DNA of 64,000 nt, from NCBI RefSeq assembly GCF_004683865.2, contig NZ_CP038439.1, positions 417,501-481,500 on the forward strand, in the 5' to 3' direction. Position numbers and translations under genes: made by a program. Within the stretch, counting starts at the first letter, position 1. Each line of letters begins with the position of its first letter. Below are positions 1 through 8,328 of this stretch, piece by piece. Origin of the DNA: Paracoccus liaowanqingii (GTDB lineage Bacteria; Pseudomonadota; Alphaproteobacteria; Rhodobacterales; Rhodobacteraceae). The notes under the pieces are model-generated. The model made no database searches and was not told where the DNA came from. It worked only from the letters and a program-made list of their open reading frames with translations.

Positions 1-2136
1 CGCATCGAGCTGAAGCGCCTGCTGAAGGAGCTGGAGGCCGAGGGCCAGCTGGAACGCCGCCGCCGCCACTATCTGGACGCCGAGAAGCTGCCCCCCGTCA
101 CGGTGCTGGAACTGCTGGCGCCCGACGGATCGGGCGACCTCTTCGCCCGCCCGCTCGAGGCCAGCGGCGAGGGGCCGGCGCCCCGCATCCTCTTCGTGCC
201 GCGCAAGTCCGACCCCGCGCTCGGGCGCGGCGACCGCTTCCTCGGCCGCCTGATCCCGACCTTGGGCGAGGATCACCAATACGAGGCGCGGCTGATCCGC
301 CGCATCACCGCCAGCCCCAACCGCATCACCGGCATCTTCCGCAAGGACAGCGAGGGCGGGCGCATCCTGCCCGTCGACAAGGGCCAGGACCGCGAATGGC
401 GCATTCGCGCCGACGCCACGCTTGGCGCCGAGAACGGCGAGCTGGTGCAGGCCGAACAGGCCGGTCCCCGCGCCCGCATGGGCTTGCCCTATGCCCGCAT
501 CATCGAGCGTCTGGGCGACCCTTCCGCCCCGCGCGCCGTCAGCCTGATCGCCATCCACCAGCACGGCATCCCCGACCATTTCCCCGACAAGGCCCTGGCC
601 GAGGCCGAGGCGGCCCAGCCCGCCACCATGAAGGGCCGCGACGACCTGCGCGCCCTGCCGCTGGTCACCATCGACCCCTCGGACGCGCGCGACCATGACG
701 ACGCCGTGGCGGCCGTGGTCGAGGAGGATGGCGGCGCCTCGATCTGGGTGGCCATCGCCGATGTCGCCCATTACGTCCGCACCGGCTCGGCGCTGGACCG
801 CGAGGCCTGGGGGCGCGGCAACTCGACCTATTTCCCCGACCGCGTGGTGCCGATGCTGCCCGAGGCGCTGTCGGCCGATCTCTGTTCGCTGCACGAGGGC
901 GTCGACCGCCCAGTGATCGCGGTCGAGATGCGGCTGGACGCGCAGGGCAACAAGACCGGCCACCGCTTCCACCGCGCGATGATGAACAGCCGCGCCAGCC
1001 TGGCCTATGAACAGGCGCAGGCCGCCGCCGACGGCACGCCCGACGACCAGACCGCCCCCCTGATGGACGCGGTGATCCGCCCCCTCTGGCATGCCTATGC
1101 CCTGCTGAAGGGCGCGCGTGAGCGCCGCCAGCCGCTGGACCTGGACCTGCCCGAACGCCGGATCGAACTGACCCCCGAGGGCCGGGTCAAGGCCGTGGCC
1201 TTCCGCGAGCGGCTCGAGGCGCACAAGCTGATCGAGGAGTTCATGGTGCTGGCCAATGTCGCCGCCGCCGAGGAACTGTCGAAACGCCAGCGACCGCTCC
1301 TGTTCCGCGTCCACGAGGAGCCCAGCCTCGACAAGATGGACGCGCTGCGCGAGGTGGCCCAGGCCTCGGGCTTCACGCTGGCCAAGGGGCAGGTGCTGCA
1401 CACCAGCCAGCTGAACCGGCTGCTGGCCCAGGCCGAGGGCACCGATTTCGACGAGCTGATCAACATCTCGACCCTGCGCTCGATGACCCAGGCCTACTAC
1501 CACCCCGAGAATTACGGCCATTTCGGCCTGTCGCTGAAAAGTTACGCGCATTTCACCTCGCCCATCCGCCGCTATGCCGACCTGATCGTGCACCGCGCCC
1601 TGATCAGCGGCCATGGCTGGGGCAAGGACGGGCTCAGCCATGACGAGGTCGAGCGCCTGCCCGAAACGGCGATCCACATCAGCGAGACCGAGCGGCGCTC
1701 CATGGCCGCCGAACGCGACACGACCGACCGCTACCTCGCCGCCTTCCTGTCCGAGCGCGTGGGCACCGAGATGACCGGCCGCATCAGCGGCGTCCAGAAG
1801 TTCGGCGCCTTCGTCAAGCTGGACGAGACCGGCGCCGACGGGCTCCTGCCCATCCGCGCCATCGGCCAGGAGTATTTCCACTACGACCCCGACGCCCGCA
1901 CCCTGGTCGGCAGTGATACGGGTCTGGAAATCGGCATCGGCCAGCGCGTCACCGTGCGGCTGGCCGAGGCGCTGCCTCTGACCGGCGGGCTGGTGCTGGA
2001 CCTGCTGGAACTCGAGGGCCGCACCCTGCCGCGCGGCCCCGGCGCCAAGACCCGCGGTCGCGGCCCCCGCGCCATGGCCGTCAAGTCGCGCCTGGCCGAG
2101 GTCAAGCGCGCCACCAAGCGCCGCCGCAAGAAATAG
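1..2136 (+). CDS. rnr: Ribonuclease R, 5' end cut off by the window edge
   Basis: Processive 3'-5' exoribonuclease that degrades structured RNA and helps rRNA and tmRNA-linked quality control in the cytoplasm. The frame is open from base 1, and the first residues (RIELKRLLKELEAEGQL) look like the N-terminal winged helix, so the real start lies outside the window; an internal GTG at 103 is not the start. The RNB catalytic domain carries the acidic cluster DPSDARDHDDA at about visible residue 227-237, which binds the catalytic metal. An S1 domain follows near residues 585-665, and the chain ends in a Lys/Arg-rich tail (KRATKRRRKK) typical of RNase R rather than RNase II. 711 residues are visible. 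No gene follows on this strand; the next gene is convergent. Confidence 0.95.
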   Translation, partial: RIELKRLLKELEAEGQLERRRRHYLDAEKLPPVTVLELLAPDGSGDLFARPLEASGEGPAPRILFVPRKSDPALGRGDRFLGRLIPTLGEDHQYEARLIRRITASPNRITGIFRKDSEGGRILPVDKGQDREWRIRADATLGAENGELVQAEQAGPRARMGLPYARIIERLGDPSAPRAVSLIAIHQHGIPDHFPDKALAEAEAAQPATMKGRDDLRALPLVTIDPSDARDHDDAVAAVVEEDGGASIWVAIADVAHYVRTGSALDREAWGRGNSTYFPDRVVPMLPEALSADLCSLHEGVDRPVIAVEMRLDAQGNKTGHRFHRAMMNSRASLAYEQAQAAADGTPDDQTAPLMDAVIRPLWHAYALLKGARERRQPLDLDLPERRIELTPEGRVKAVAFRERLEAHKLIEEFMVLANVAAAEELSKRQRPLLFRVHEEPSLDKMDALREVAQASGFTLAKGQVLHTSQLNRLLAQAEGTDFDELINISTLRSMTQAYYHPENYGHFGLSLKSYAHFTSPIRRYADLIVHRALISGHGWGKDGLSHDEVERLPETAIHISETERRSMAAERDTTDRYLAAFLSERVGTEMTGRISGVQKFGAFVKLDETGADGLLPIRAIGQEYFHYDPDARTLVGSDTGLEIGIGQRVTVRLAEALPLTGGLVLDLLELEGRTLPRGPGAKTRGRGPRAMAVKSRLAEVKRATKRRRKK

Positions 2137-2170
2137 CCCCGAAGGCTCCTCCGTCTCCTCCGGACCCCTT

Positions 2171-2242
2171 TCTTCTTCATGAAAATATCCTCGGGGGGTC
2201 TGGGGGGCGAAGCGCCCCCAGCCTCCAGGCGAAGCGCCCCCC
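2171..2242 (-). repeat. Composite hairpin/GAGGATATTT repeat, copy A
   Basis: Read on the minus strand this is a GC-rich hairpin (stem 2203-2209 with 2213-2219) followed by CCCCCCGAGGATATTTTC and then ATGAAGAAGA. A second copy of GGCGAAGCGCCCCC, 22 bp away at 2228-2241, repeats the hairpin arm. The element lies between the convergent ends of rnr and the fatty acid transporter and has the same orientation as the transporter, so its hairpin may act as that gene's terminator. Copies B (21835-21883) and C (29659-29729) share the core. Confidence 0.8.
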
Positions 2243-2252
2243 GCCTTCCCCC

Positions 2253-3563
2253 TCAGATCACATACAGCACCAAGCCCACGACCGCGCCGACCACCACCAG
2301 GTGGATCACGCAGAACCCCATGATGTCGCGGGCCTTCAGCCCGGCGATGCCCAGCATCGGCAGCGCCCAGAAGGGCTGCAACAGGTTCGTCCAGGCGTCG
2401 CCCCAAGCCACGCCCATCACCACTTTCGCGACATCGGCGCCAAGCGCCTCGGCGGCGGGCAGCATGACCGGCGCCTGCACCGCCCATTGTCCCCCGCCCG
2501 AGGGCACGAAGATGTTCACGATCCCTGCCGAGATGAAGCTCCAGAAGGGCAGCGTCTCGGCGGTCGAGATCGACACGAACCATTGCGACAGGCTGGCGGC
2601 CAGCCCGCTCTCGACCATGATCGCCATGATGCCCGCATAGAAGGGGAACTGGATCACGATCCCCGCACCGCCGCGCACCGCATCGTCCAGCGCGGCCAGC
2701 AGGCTGCGCGGCGTGCCGTGGCAGAGGATGCCAAGGAACAGGAACAGGAAGTTCACCACGTTCAGGTTCAGCGCGCCGCCGCCCAGGAAATGCAGCAGCA
2801 GCCAGGCCAGCCCCGGGATGCCGATCAGCAGCATCAGGATCGGGCTGGTCTCCAGCCACTCGGCGGGGGTGGGGCGGGCGCTGCGCGGCTCGGGGGGCGC
2901 GTCGCGCAGCTTCGCCGGGTCGATCAGCACCTGCTCGTGCTCCAGGGGCAGCATCAGGCGGTTGACCAGCGGCACGGCGATGAACAGCGCGGCGACGATC
3001 AGCAGGTTCCAGCCGGAAAAGATCGTGTCGGAGGTCGCGATGACGCCGATCTGGCTCTCGGTGAAATGCCCCGGCGTGGCCACCGTCAGCGGAATGGATC
3101 CCGACAGCCCGCCATGCCAGACGACGAAGCCCGAATAGGCCGCCGCCACCAGCAGCCGGTAATCGACCTGCACCTGCCGGGCGATCTCGCGCGCGAAGAT
3201 CGCGCCCACCACCAGCCCGAAGCCCCAGTTGATCCAACTGGCCGCCAGCGAGACCACGCTGACCAGAAGGATCGCCCCGCCGCGCGAGCGGGCCAGCCCG
3301 GCCAGCCGCGCCAGCACCCGCCGCACCGGCGGCGACGAGGCCAGGATGTAGCCCGTGACCAGCACCAGCAGCATCTGCATGGCGAATGACAGCAGCTCCC
3401 AGAAACCGTTGCCCCACATCTCGACCAGCGAGGCCGGGTCGGTGCCCTGCGTCAGCATCGCGGCCAGCGCCGCGATCAGCGTCAGCACGATCACGAAGAT
3501 GAAGGCGTCGGGCAGCCATCGCTCCATCAACCGCGTCGCGGGCCGGGCCAGTATTCTCAGCAT
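2253..3563 (-). CDS. Short-chain fatty acid transporter, AtoE family
   Basis: Inner-membrane carrier for short-chain fatty acids such as acetoacetate or butyrate. The 436-residue protein is hydrophobic throughout with about a dozen predicted membrane segments, and it matches the AtoE-type family by length and by motifs such as WGNGFWELLSFAMQM near residue 50 and the Gly/Ser-rich HGGLSGSIPLTVATPGH stretch near residue 150. ATG at 3563 is preceded by a strong AGGAGG site. It lies 106 bp downstream of the type I secretion adaptor in the same direction, but the gap and strong own RBS suggest an independent unit. A short-chain fatty acid importer suits an organism that also makes polyhydroxybutyrate. 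The exact substrate is inferred. Confidence 0.88.
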   Translation of the reverse strand: MLRILARPATRLMERWLPDAFIFVIVLTLIAALAAMLTQGTDPASLVEMWGNGFWELLSFAMQMLLVLVTGYILASSPPVRRVLARLAGLARSRGGAILLVSVVSLAASWINWGFGLVVGAIFAREIARQVQVDYRLLVAAAYSGFVVWHGGLSGSIPLTVATPGHFTESQIGVIATSDTIFSGWNLLIVAALFIAVPLVNRLMLPLEHEQVLIDPAKLRDAPPEPRSARPTPAEWLETSPILMLLIGIPGLAWLLLHFLGGGALNLNVVNFLFLFLGILCHGTPRSLLAALDDAVRGGAGIVIQFPFYAGIMAIMVESGLAASLSQWFVSISTAETLPFWSFISAGIVNIFVPSGGGQWAVQAPVMLPAAEALGADVAKVVMGVAWGDAWTNLLQPFWALPMLGIAGLKARDIMGFCVIHLVVVGAVVGLVLYVI

Positions 3564-3669
3564 CTCGTTCCTCCTCCTGTGCAGCCCTCAGGCTGCGACA
3601 GGTCGGGCGCGATGGCAATGCACGCAGCCTCGGGGCGACGCTCTTTTCGGCGCAGCCCCCGGGCCGGGA

Positions 3670-4992
3670 TCAGCTTTCGCGGAAGGCGCGGTTGAAGTAA
3701 TCGGTCAGCGGCTTGACCAGATAGGCCATCGGGCTGCGGTCGCCGGTCTGGATATAGACCTCGACCGGCATGCCGGGGACCAAGGCCAGCGTGCCCAGCT
3801 TTTCCAGCTCGTCCGGCGGGATCGACACCTCGGCCCGGTAATAGGGCGTCCGCGTCGCCTCGTCGATCAGCGCATCGGCCGAGATGCGGTCCAGCCGGCC
3901 GTCGATCTCGGGCGTGGTGCGCGACGAGAAGGCCGAAAAGCGCAGCACGACGGGCTGGCCCAGCTGCACCTCGTCGATGTTGATCGTGGCGATGCGCGCG
4001 CCGATGACCAGGGGCCGGTCCTGCGGGATCAGGTACAGCAGCGGATCGGCGGGCCGGATCACGGATCGCGGCGTCGTCACCTGCATGTTGTAGACGATCC
4101 CCGAGACCGGGGCCCGGATCTCCAGCCGGTCCAGCTGTTCGGACAGGCTGCGGCGGCGTTCGGCCAGCTCCAGCTCGCGATAGCCCTGGTCGCGCAGCTC
4201 GGTCTCGGCCTGCTCGCGGCGTTCCCCGGCCAGGCGCAGGCGCTGGATCTCCAGCTCGGTCTGGCGGCTGGCGGCCGAGGCGCGGGCGGCCTGCAGCGAT
4301 CCCAGCTCGCCATCCATCCGCGCCGCCTCGCGCTGCAGCGCCAGCACGCGGCTGGCCTGCGCCAGGCCCCGGTCCAGCAGGCTCTGCTGGTCGGTCAGCT
4401 CGCGGCCGATCAGCTCGCGCTGCCGGGCCAGCGCGGTGATCTGCGCGTCGATGCCGTCGATCTCGGAATCGATCTGCTCGGACTGCTTGGACAGCTGGTC
4501 GCGCGACTGGCGCAGCGTGTCCAGGCGGGTGCGGAACAGGCTGGTCTGGCCCGCGATCAGGTCGGTCAGCGCGGGCATCTCGGCCGCGGTGGTCACCAGC
4601 TCCTCGGGGAAGGTGATCTCCTGCGCGTCGCCGCGCTCGGCCTCCAGCCGGCCGCGGCGGGCGAGGATCTCGAAGTACTGGCCCTCGACGATGGTGTGTT
4701 CGGTGCGCAGCAGCGTGCCGTCCAGCGCCAGCAGCAGATCGCCCGCCGCGACCGCCGCGCCCTCGGACACCGCGATGCTCGACACGACCCCGCCATCGGG
4801 ATGCTGGACGACCTGGCGCTGCTGCTCGACCTCGACCTGGCCCGTGGCCACCACGGCGCCCGAGATGCGCGTCGCCACCGCCCAGATGGTGAAGCCGCCC
4901 ACCAGCACCACGACGGCGATGATCCCCGCCAGGATCGGCCCGCGCACCGGCCAGCGCTGATCGCCCGAGGCGGTCTTCGCGGGGCCGCTCAT
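3670..4992 (-). CDS. HlyD-family type I secretion periplasmic adaptor
   Basis: Membrane fusion protein that joins an inner-membrane ABC exporter to an outer-membrane TolC-type channel. The 440 residues contain one N-terminal membrane anchor (about residues 18-40, IIAVVVLVGGFTIWAVAT), a lipoyl-like half motif (VVQHPDGGVVSSIAVSEG), a long Glu/Arg/Gln-rich coiled-coil hairpin around residues 95-300, and the second lipoyl half with a beta-barrel region (IRAPVSGIVYNMQV). The start at 4992 is chosen because its ATG overlaps the TGA of the upstream ABC gene as ATGA (4989-4992); a longer reading frame upstream is not needed. The ABC gene and this one therefore form a coupled pair. No TolC or RTX substrate is in view. 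Confidence 0.92.
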   Translation of the reverse strand: MSGPAKTASGDQRWPVRGPILAGIIAVVVLVGGFTIWAVATRISGAVVATGQVEVEQQRQVVQHPDGGVVSSIAVSEGAAVAAGDLLLALDGTLLRTEHTIVEGQYFEILARRGRLEAERGDAQEITFPEELVTTAAEMPALTDLIAGQTSLFRTRLDTLRQSRDQLSKQSEQIDSEIDGIDAQITALARQRELIGRELTDQQSLLDRGLAQASRVLALQREAARMDGELGSLQAARASAASRQTELEIQRLRLAGERREQAETELRDQGYRELELAERRRSLSEQLDRLEIRAPVSGIVYNMQVTTPRSVIRPADPLLYLIPQDRPLVIGARIATINIDEVQLGQPVVLRFSAFSSRTTPEIDGRLDRISADALIDEATRTPYYRAEVSIPPDELEKLGTLALVPGMPVEVYIQTGDRSPMAYLVKPLTDYFNRAFRES

Positions 4993-6740
4993 GCGATGCC
5001 CCCGCCCTGGCCCGCGCTTTGCGCCTGCCGGATCTGGGCCGAGTTCTGTACCATCTGTTCCAGCACCTTGTCGCGCGGTCCGAAGGCGCGACGCAGGCCG
5101 CCCTCCAGCACCAGCAGGTTTTCGCATTCGTTGATCGCGGCGGGGCGGTGGGCCATGATGATGACCGCGCCGCCCTGCGCCTTCAGCCGCCGGATCGCCG
5201 CGTTCAGCGCATCCGAGCCCAGGTTGTCCAGGTTCGAGTTCGGCTCGTCCAGGACCAGCATCACCGGATCGGGATAGAGCGCGCGGGCCAGGCCGATCCG
5301 CTGGATCTGCCCGCCCGACAGGCGCCCGGCGGTCTGGCTGATGCGCGTGTCATAGCCCTGCGGCAGGTCCAGGATCATCTGGTGGGCGGCGGCGGCGCGG
5401 GCCGCGCGGACCACGCGGTCCGAATCCGGGTTGTCCGACAGGCGGGCGATGTTTTCCGCGATGGTGCCGTCGAACAGGGTGACCTGCTGGGGCAGATAGC
5501 CGATCAGGCTGCCCAGCACGTCGGGGTGGTACTGGTCCAGCGTCGCCCCGCCAAGCCGGATGCTGCCGCCGCCCGCGGGCCAGGCGCCGATCAGCGCCCG
5601 GGCCAGCGTGGATTTCCCCGCGCCCGACGGCCCGATCACCCCAAGCGCGGTGCCGGGCGCCACGCCGAAGCTGACGGCGCGCAGCGTGGCCTGCCCCTCG
5701 CCCGGGGGGGCGACGGTCAGGTTGCGCACCTCCAGCCGCGCCTCGGGGCGGGGCAGGGGCGTGCGCGGCACCTCGGCCGGCTGGCGGGACAGAAGCCCGG
5801 CCAGCCGAGCCCATCCGTCCTGCGCGGCCTGCACATTGGGCCAGCCGCCGACCAGCTGGTCGACCGGCGCCAGCGCCCGGCCCATCACGATCGAGCTGGC
5901 GATCATCGCGCCCGGCGTCAGTTCCTGGCGCAGCACCAGCCAGGCCCCGGCGGCCAGCATGGCGCTTTGCAGGAACAGCCGGAAGGTGCGCGAGAAGACG
6001 CTGAACCCCGCCGACAGATCGCCCGCCTGGACCGAGCTGTCCTGCGCCTGCGCCCGTGCCACCCGCCAGCGGTCGAAGGTCGCCCCCCGCATGCCAAGCG
6101 CGCCGATCACCTCGCCCTCGTCGCGGTACAGATCGGCCATGCGCTGCGCCTGCCCCCCGGCCTGGACCGAGCCCTGCAGCGGTGCCCGCGTCAGCACGCG
6201 GTTCAGGATGGTGGTGGCCACCAGGATCAGCCCGCCCACCGTGGCCACGATCCCCAGGATCGGATGGAAGATGAAGATCGCGCCCAGGAACAGCGGCGCC
6301 CACGGCAGGTCGAAGAAGGCCAGCATGACCGGCGAGGCCAGCAGCCGCTGCACCGAATCCAGGTCGCGCATGCCCCCGGCGGTGGCCGCCGATTCGTCGC
6401 CGCGCAGCGCGCCCTCGCGCAGGGCGGCGTTGAAGACCCGCCCCTCCATCCGGTCCTGGAAGCGCGCGGCGATCCGGCCCATCACGCGGTTGCGAATCAG
6501 GTCGATCGCCCCCATCAGCGCGAACAGGAACACCACCAGCACGAACAGCGCGGTCAGCGTCTCGACGCTGCGCGAGGCCAGCACGCGGTCATAGACCTGC
6601 AGCATGAACAGCGGCCCGGTCAGCATGAGCAGGTTCACCACCGCAGAAAATACCGCCACGGCCAGGAACAGCCGCCAGCCGGTGGCCCGTGCGGCGCGCA
6701 GTTCGCGCTCGCCCTCGGGAAAGTTGCCGCCCTTGCTCAT
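4989..6740 (-). CDS. Type I secretion permease/ATPase, PrtD-like
   Basis: ABC exporter that powers one-step secretion of an unidentified, probably C-terminally signalled protein. The 583-residue chain has six predicted membrane helices in its first 300 residues, then a nucleotide-binding domain with Walker A GPSGAGKST (about residue 370), signature LSGGQIQRIGLARAL (about 472) and Walker B VMLVLDEPNSNLD (about 492). There is no N-terminal C39 peptidase or C39-like domain, as in PrtD/AprD systems. The start at 6740 (MSKGGNF) follows a GGTGG; an in-frame ATG 90 bp upstream gives a non-family leader. It overlaps the HlyD gene by 4 bp. No protein in the window carries RTX nonapeptides, so the substrate is encoded elsewhere. 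Confidence 0.92.
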   Translation of the reverse strand: MSKGGNFPEGERELRAARATGWRLFLAVAVFSAVVNLLMLTGPLFMLQVYDRVLASRSVETLTALFVLVVFLFALMGAIDLIRNRVMGRIAARFQDRMEGRVFNAALREGALRGDESAATAGGMRDLDSVQRLLASPVMLAFFDLPWAPLFLGAIFIFHPILGIVATVGGLILVATTILNRVLTRAPLQGSVQAGGQAQRMADLYRDEGEVIGALGMRGATFDRWRVARAQAQDSSVQAGDLSAGFSVFSRTFRLFLQSAMLAAGAWLVLRQELTPGAMIASSIVMGRALAPVDQLVGGWPNVQAAQDGWARLAGLLSRQPAEVPRTPLPRPEARLEVRNLTVAPPGEGQATLRAVSFGVAPGTALGVIGPSGAGKSTLARALIGAWPAGGGSIRLGGATLDQYHPDVLGSLIGYLPQQVTLFDGTIAENIARLSDNPDSDRVVRAARAAAAHQMILDLPQGYDTRISQTAGRLSGGQIQRIGLARALYPDPVMLVLDEPNSNLDNLGSDALNAAIRRLKAQGGAVIIMAHRPAAINECENLLVLEGGLRRAFGPRDKVLEQMVQNSAQIRQAQSAGQGGGIA

Positions 6741-6857
6741 CCACCACGCCCATCTGCCCCGCAACCGGGGCTTGCCTCGTTTGAGCCACGACCATATCAC
6801 CGCCAAGGGCCGATGCCAGCCCACCACCACCCTTGCATGGAATGGTTAGGAAAACCC

Positions 6858-7661
6858 TTGCGCCCGATCCGCCGCCCGCTTTTCCCGGTTTTCGCCCTGG
6901 CCTTGACGGCCCTCGTCGCGGCGGGCTGCGCCTCGGCCCCCGTCCAGCGGGACGGCATCACCATCAACGACCCCTATGAGGCGCAGAACCGCCGCGTCCA
7001 CGCCTTCAACAAGGGACTGGACGCCCGCGTGATCGGCCCCGTCGCCAATCGCCTGAAGGGCAGCGACGACGATGACACCGCCCCGCGCGATCCGGACGCG
7101 CCCATCGGGCCACTGCAGATGGTCATCAATGCCGGGCGCAACCTGTCGCTGCCGGTCAAGTCGGTGAACGGGCTGCTGCAGGGCAGGCCCCGCGACGCGG
7201 GCGCCAACTTCGCGCGCTTCGCGGTGAACTCGACCGTGGGCCTGGGCGGGATCTTCGATCCGGCCACCGACAGCTTCGGCCTGACCGAGCGCAACACCGA
7301 TTTCGGCCAGACCCTGGCGGTCTGGGGCGTCCCCGAGGGCGCCTACCTGGAACTGCCGCTGCTGGGCCCCTCGACGCAGCGCGATGCGGTGGGGCAGGTG
7401 GCCGACCTGCTGATCGACCCGCTCTATCACCTGCTGGACGGCCCCGAGGCGGGGGCGGTCTTCGGCCTGCGCGTCGCCTCAAAAGCCGGTGATCGGGCGC
7501 GGTTCGGCGACACGGTGGATGGCATCCTGCAGGGAAGTGCGGATAGCTATGCGCAGACACGGCTCATCTGGCTGATGAACCGCCGCTTTGATCTGGGAGA
7601 GACCCGTGACGATTATGACCCCTATGACGACGTCGAGGTCATGGACCCCGATCAGGACTGA
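6858..7661 (+). CDS. mlaA: MlaA/VacJ outer-membrane lipoprotein
   Basis: Outer-membrane component of the Mla pathway, which removes mislocalised phospholipid from the outer leaflet and hands it to periplasmic MlaC. The protein begins with a lipoprotein signal (MRPIRRPLFPVFALAL...LVAAGC) with lipidated Cys24, followed by the family region NDPYEAQNRRVHAFNKGLD and later FGQTLAVWGVPEGAYLELP, LLGPST and RDAVG. TTG at 6858 is taken as start because AGGA sits 7-8 bases upstream; an ATG at 6837 (7 residues longer) is the alternative but has no visible RBS. 267 residues, a usual length. mlaC overlaps its 3' end by 56 bp. The MlaFEDB ABC part is not in the window. Confidence 0.9.
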   Translation: MRPIRRPLFPVFALALTALVAAGCASAPVQRDGITINDPYEAQNRRVHAFNKGLDARVIGPVANRLKGSDDDDTAPRDPDAPIGPLQMVINAGRNLSLPVKSVNGLLQGRPRDAGANFARFAVNSTVGLGGIFDPATDSFGLTERNTDFGQTLAVWGVPEGAYLELPLLGPSTQRDAVGQVADLLIDPLYHLLDGPEAGAVFGLRVASKAGDRARFGDTVDGILQGSADSYAQTRLIWLMNRRFDLGETRDDYDPYDDVEVMDPDQD

Positions 7662-8253
7662 CCGGCGCGCCTTCCTGGGCATGCTGGCCTGCGCGGGCGT
7701 GGCCGTGATGCTGCCGTGGCGCCCGGCACATGCGCTGGATTCCGACGGCGCGCGGGCGCTGATCGACCGGTCCCTGGGCGAGGTCTATCAGGTCATCAAT
7801 TCCGGCCAGCCCGCCGCGCAAATGTATCAGGAGTTCGAGGCGATCTTCGCCCGCTACGCCGATGTCGACGTGATCGCGCGTTCGGCGCTTGGCCCCACCG
7901 CGCGCCAGACCGATGCGGCGGTCCTTGCCGACTACCGGCAGGCGTTCCAGGGCTATATCGGCCGAAAATACGGCGCCCGCTTCCGCGAGTTCATCGGCTC
8001 GCGGATCGAGGTGACGGGCGCGCGGCCGTTGAAAAGCTTCTATGCGGTGACCTCGGTGGCGCATCTGAACGGGCGCGCGCCGATGGAGGTCGAATGGCAC
8101 GTCTCCGACCGCTCGGGGCAGGATCTCTACTTCAACATCATCATCGAGGGCGTGAACATGCTGGCCAGCGAACGCGCCGAGATCGGGGCGATGCTGGCCC
8201 GCCGCCAGGGCGACGTGACCGCGCTGGCCGCCGACCTGCGCCAGGCGGGCTGA
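7606..8253 (+). CDS. mlaC: MlaC-type periplasmic phospholipid-binding protein
   Basis: Soluble shuttle that carries phospholipid between MlaA in the outer membrane and the MlaFEDB ABC transporter. 215 residues with family features such as ARYADVDVIARSALG, the YRQAFQGYIGRKYGARF stretch and a C-terminal helix. GTG at 7606 is chosen because GGGAGA lies 6-7 bases upstream; ATGs at 7615 and 7624 are alternatives. The signal region contains DRRAFLGMLACAGVAVM, which resembles a twin-arginine motif rather than an ordinary Sec signal. The gene starts inside mlaA (56-bp overlap, different frame), so the two are co-transcribed and probably coupled, and a strong terminator follows at 8272-8305. Confidence 0.88.
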   Translation: MTIMTPMTTSRSWTPIRTDRRAFLGMLACAGVAVMLPWRPAHALDSDGARALIDRSLGEVYQVINSGQPAAQMYQEFEAIFARYADVDVIARSALGPTARQTDAAVLADYRQAFQGYIGRKYGARFREFIGSRIEVTGARPLKSFYAVTSVAHLNGRAPMEVEWHVSDRSGQDLYFNIIIEGVNMLASERAEIGAMLARRQGDVTALAADLRQAG

Positions 8254-8271
8254 GCCCACCCGCAAAGACGC

Positions 8272-8305
8272 AAAAGACCGCCCGGCGCGAACCGGGCGGT
8301 CTTTT
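8272..8305. terminator. Bidirectional rho-independent terminator
   Basis: Perfect 14-bp stem: AAAAGACCGCCCGG at 8272-8285 pairs with 8292-8305 around a CGCGAA loop. It is followed by Ts on the plus strand and has As on the other side, so it can end mlaC from the left and the PBP gene from the right. Confidence 0.93.
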
Positions 8306-8328
8306 TCATGGCCCGAAGGGCGGGGGGA

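Noticed and set aside
5019..7661. A long plus-strand frame spanning the T1SS ATPase antisense and mlaA
   Set aside because: Only the last part (from 6858) matches a protein family, MlaA with its lipoprotein signal; the rest is a shadow of the ABC gene.
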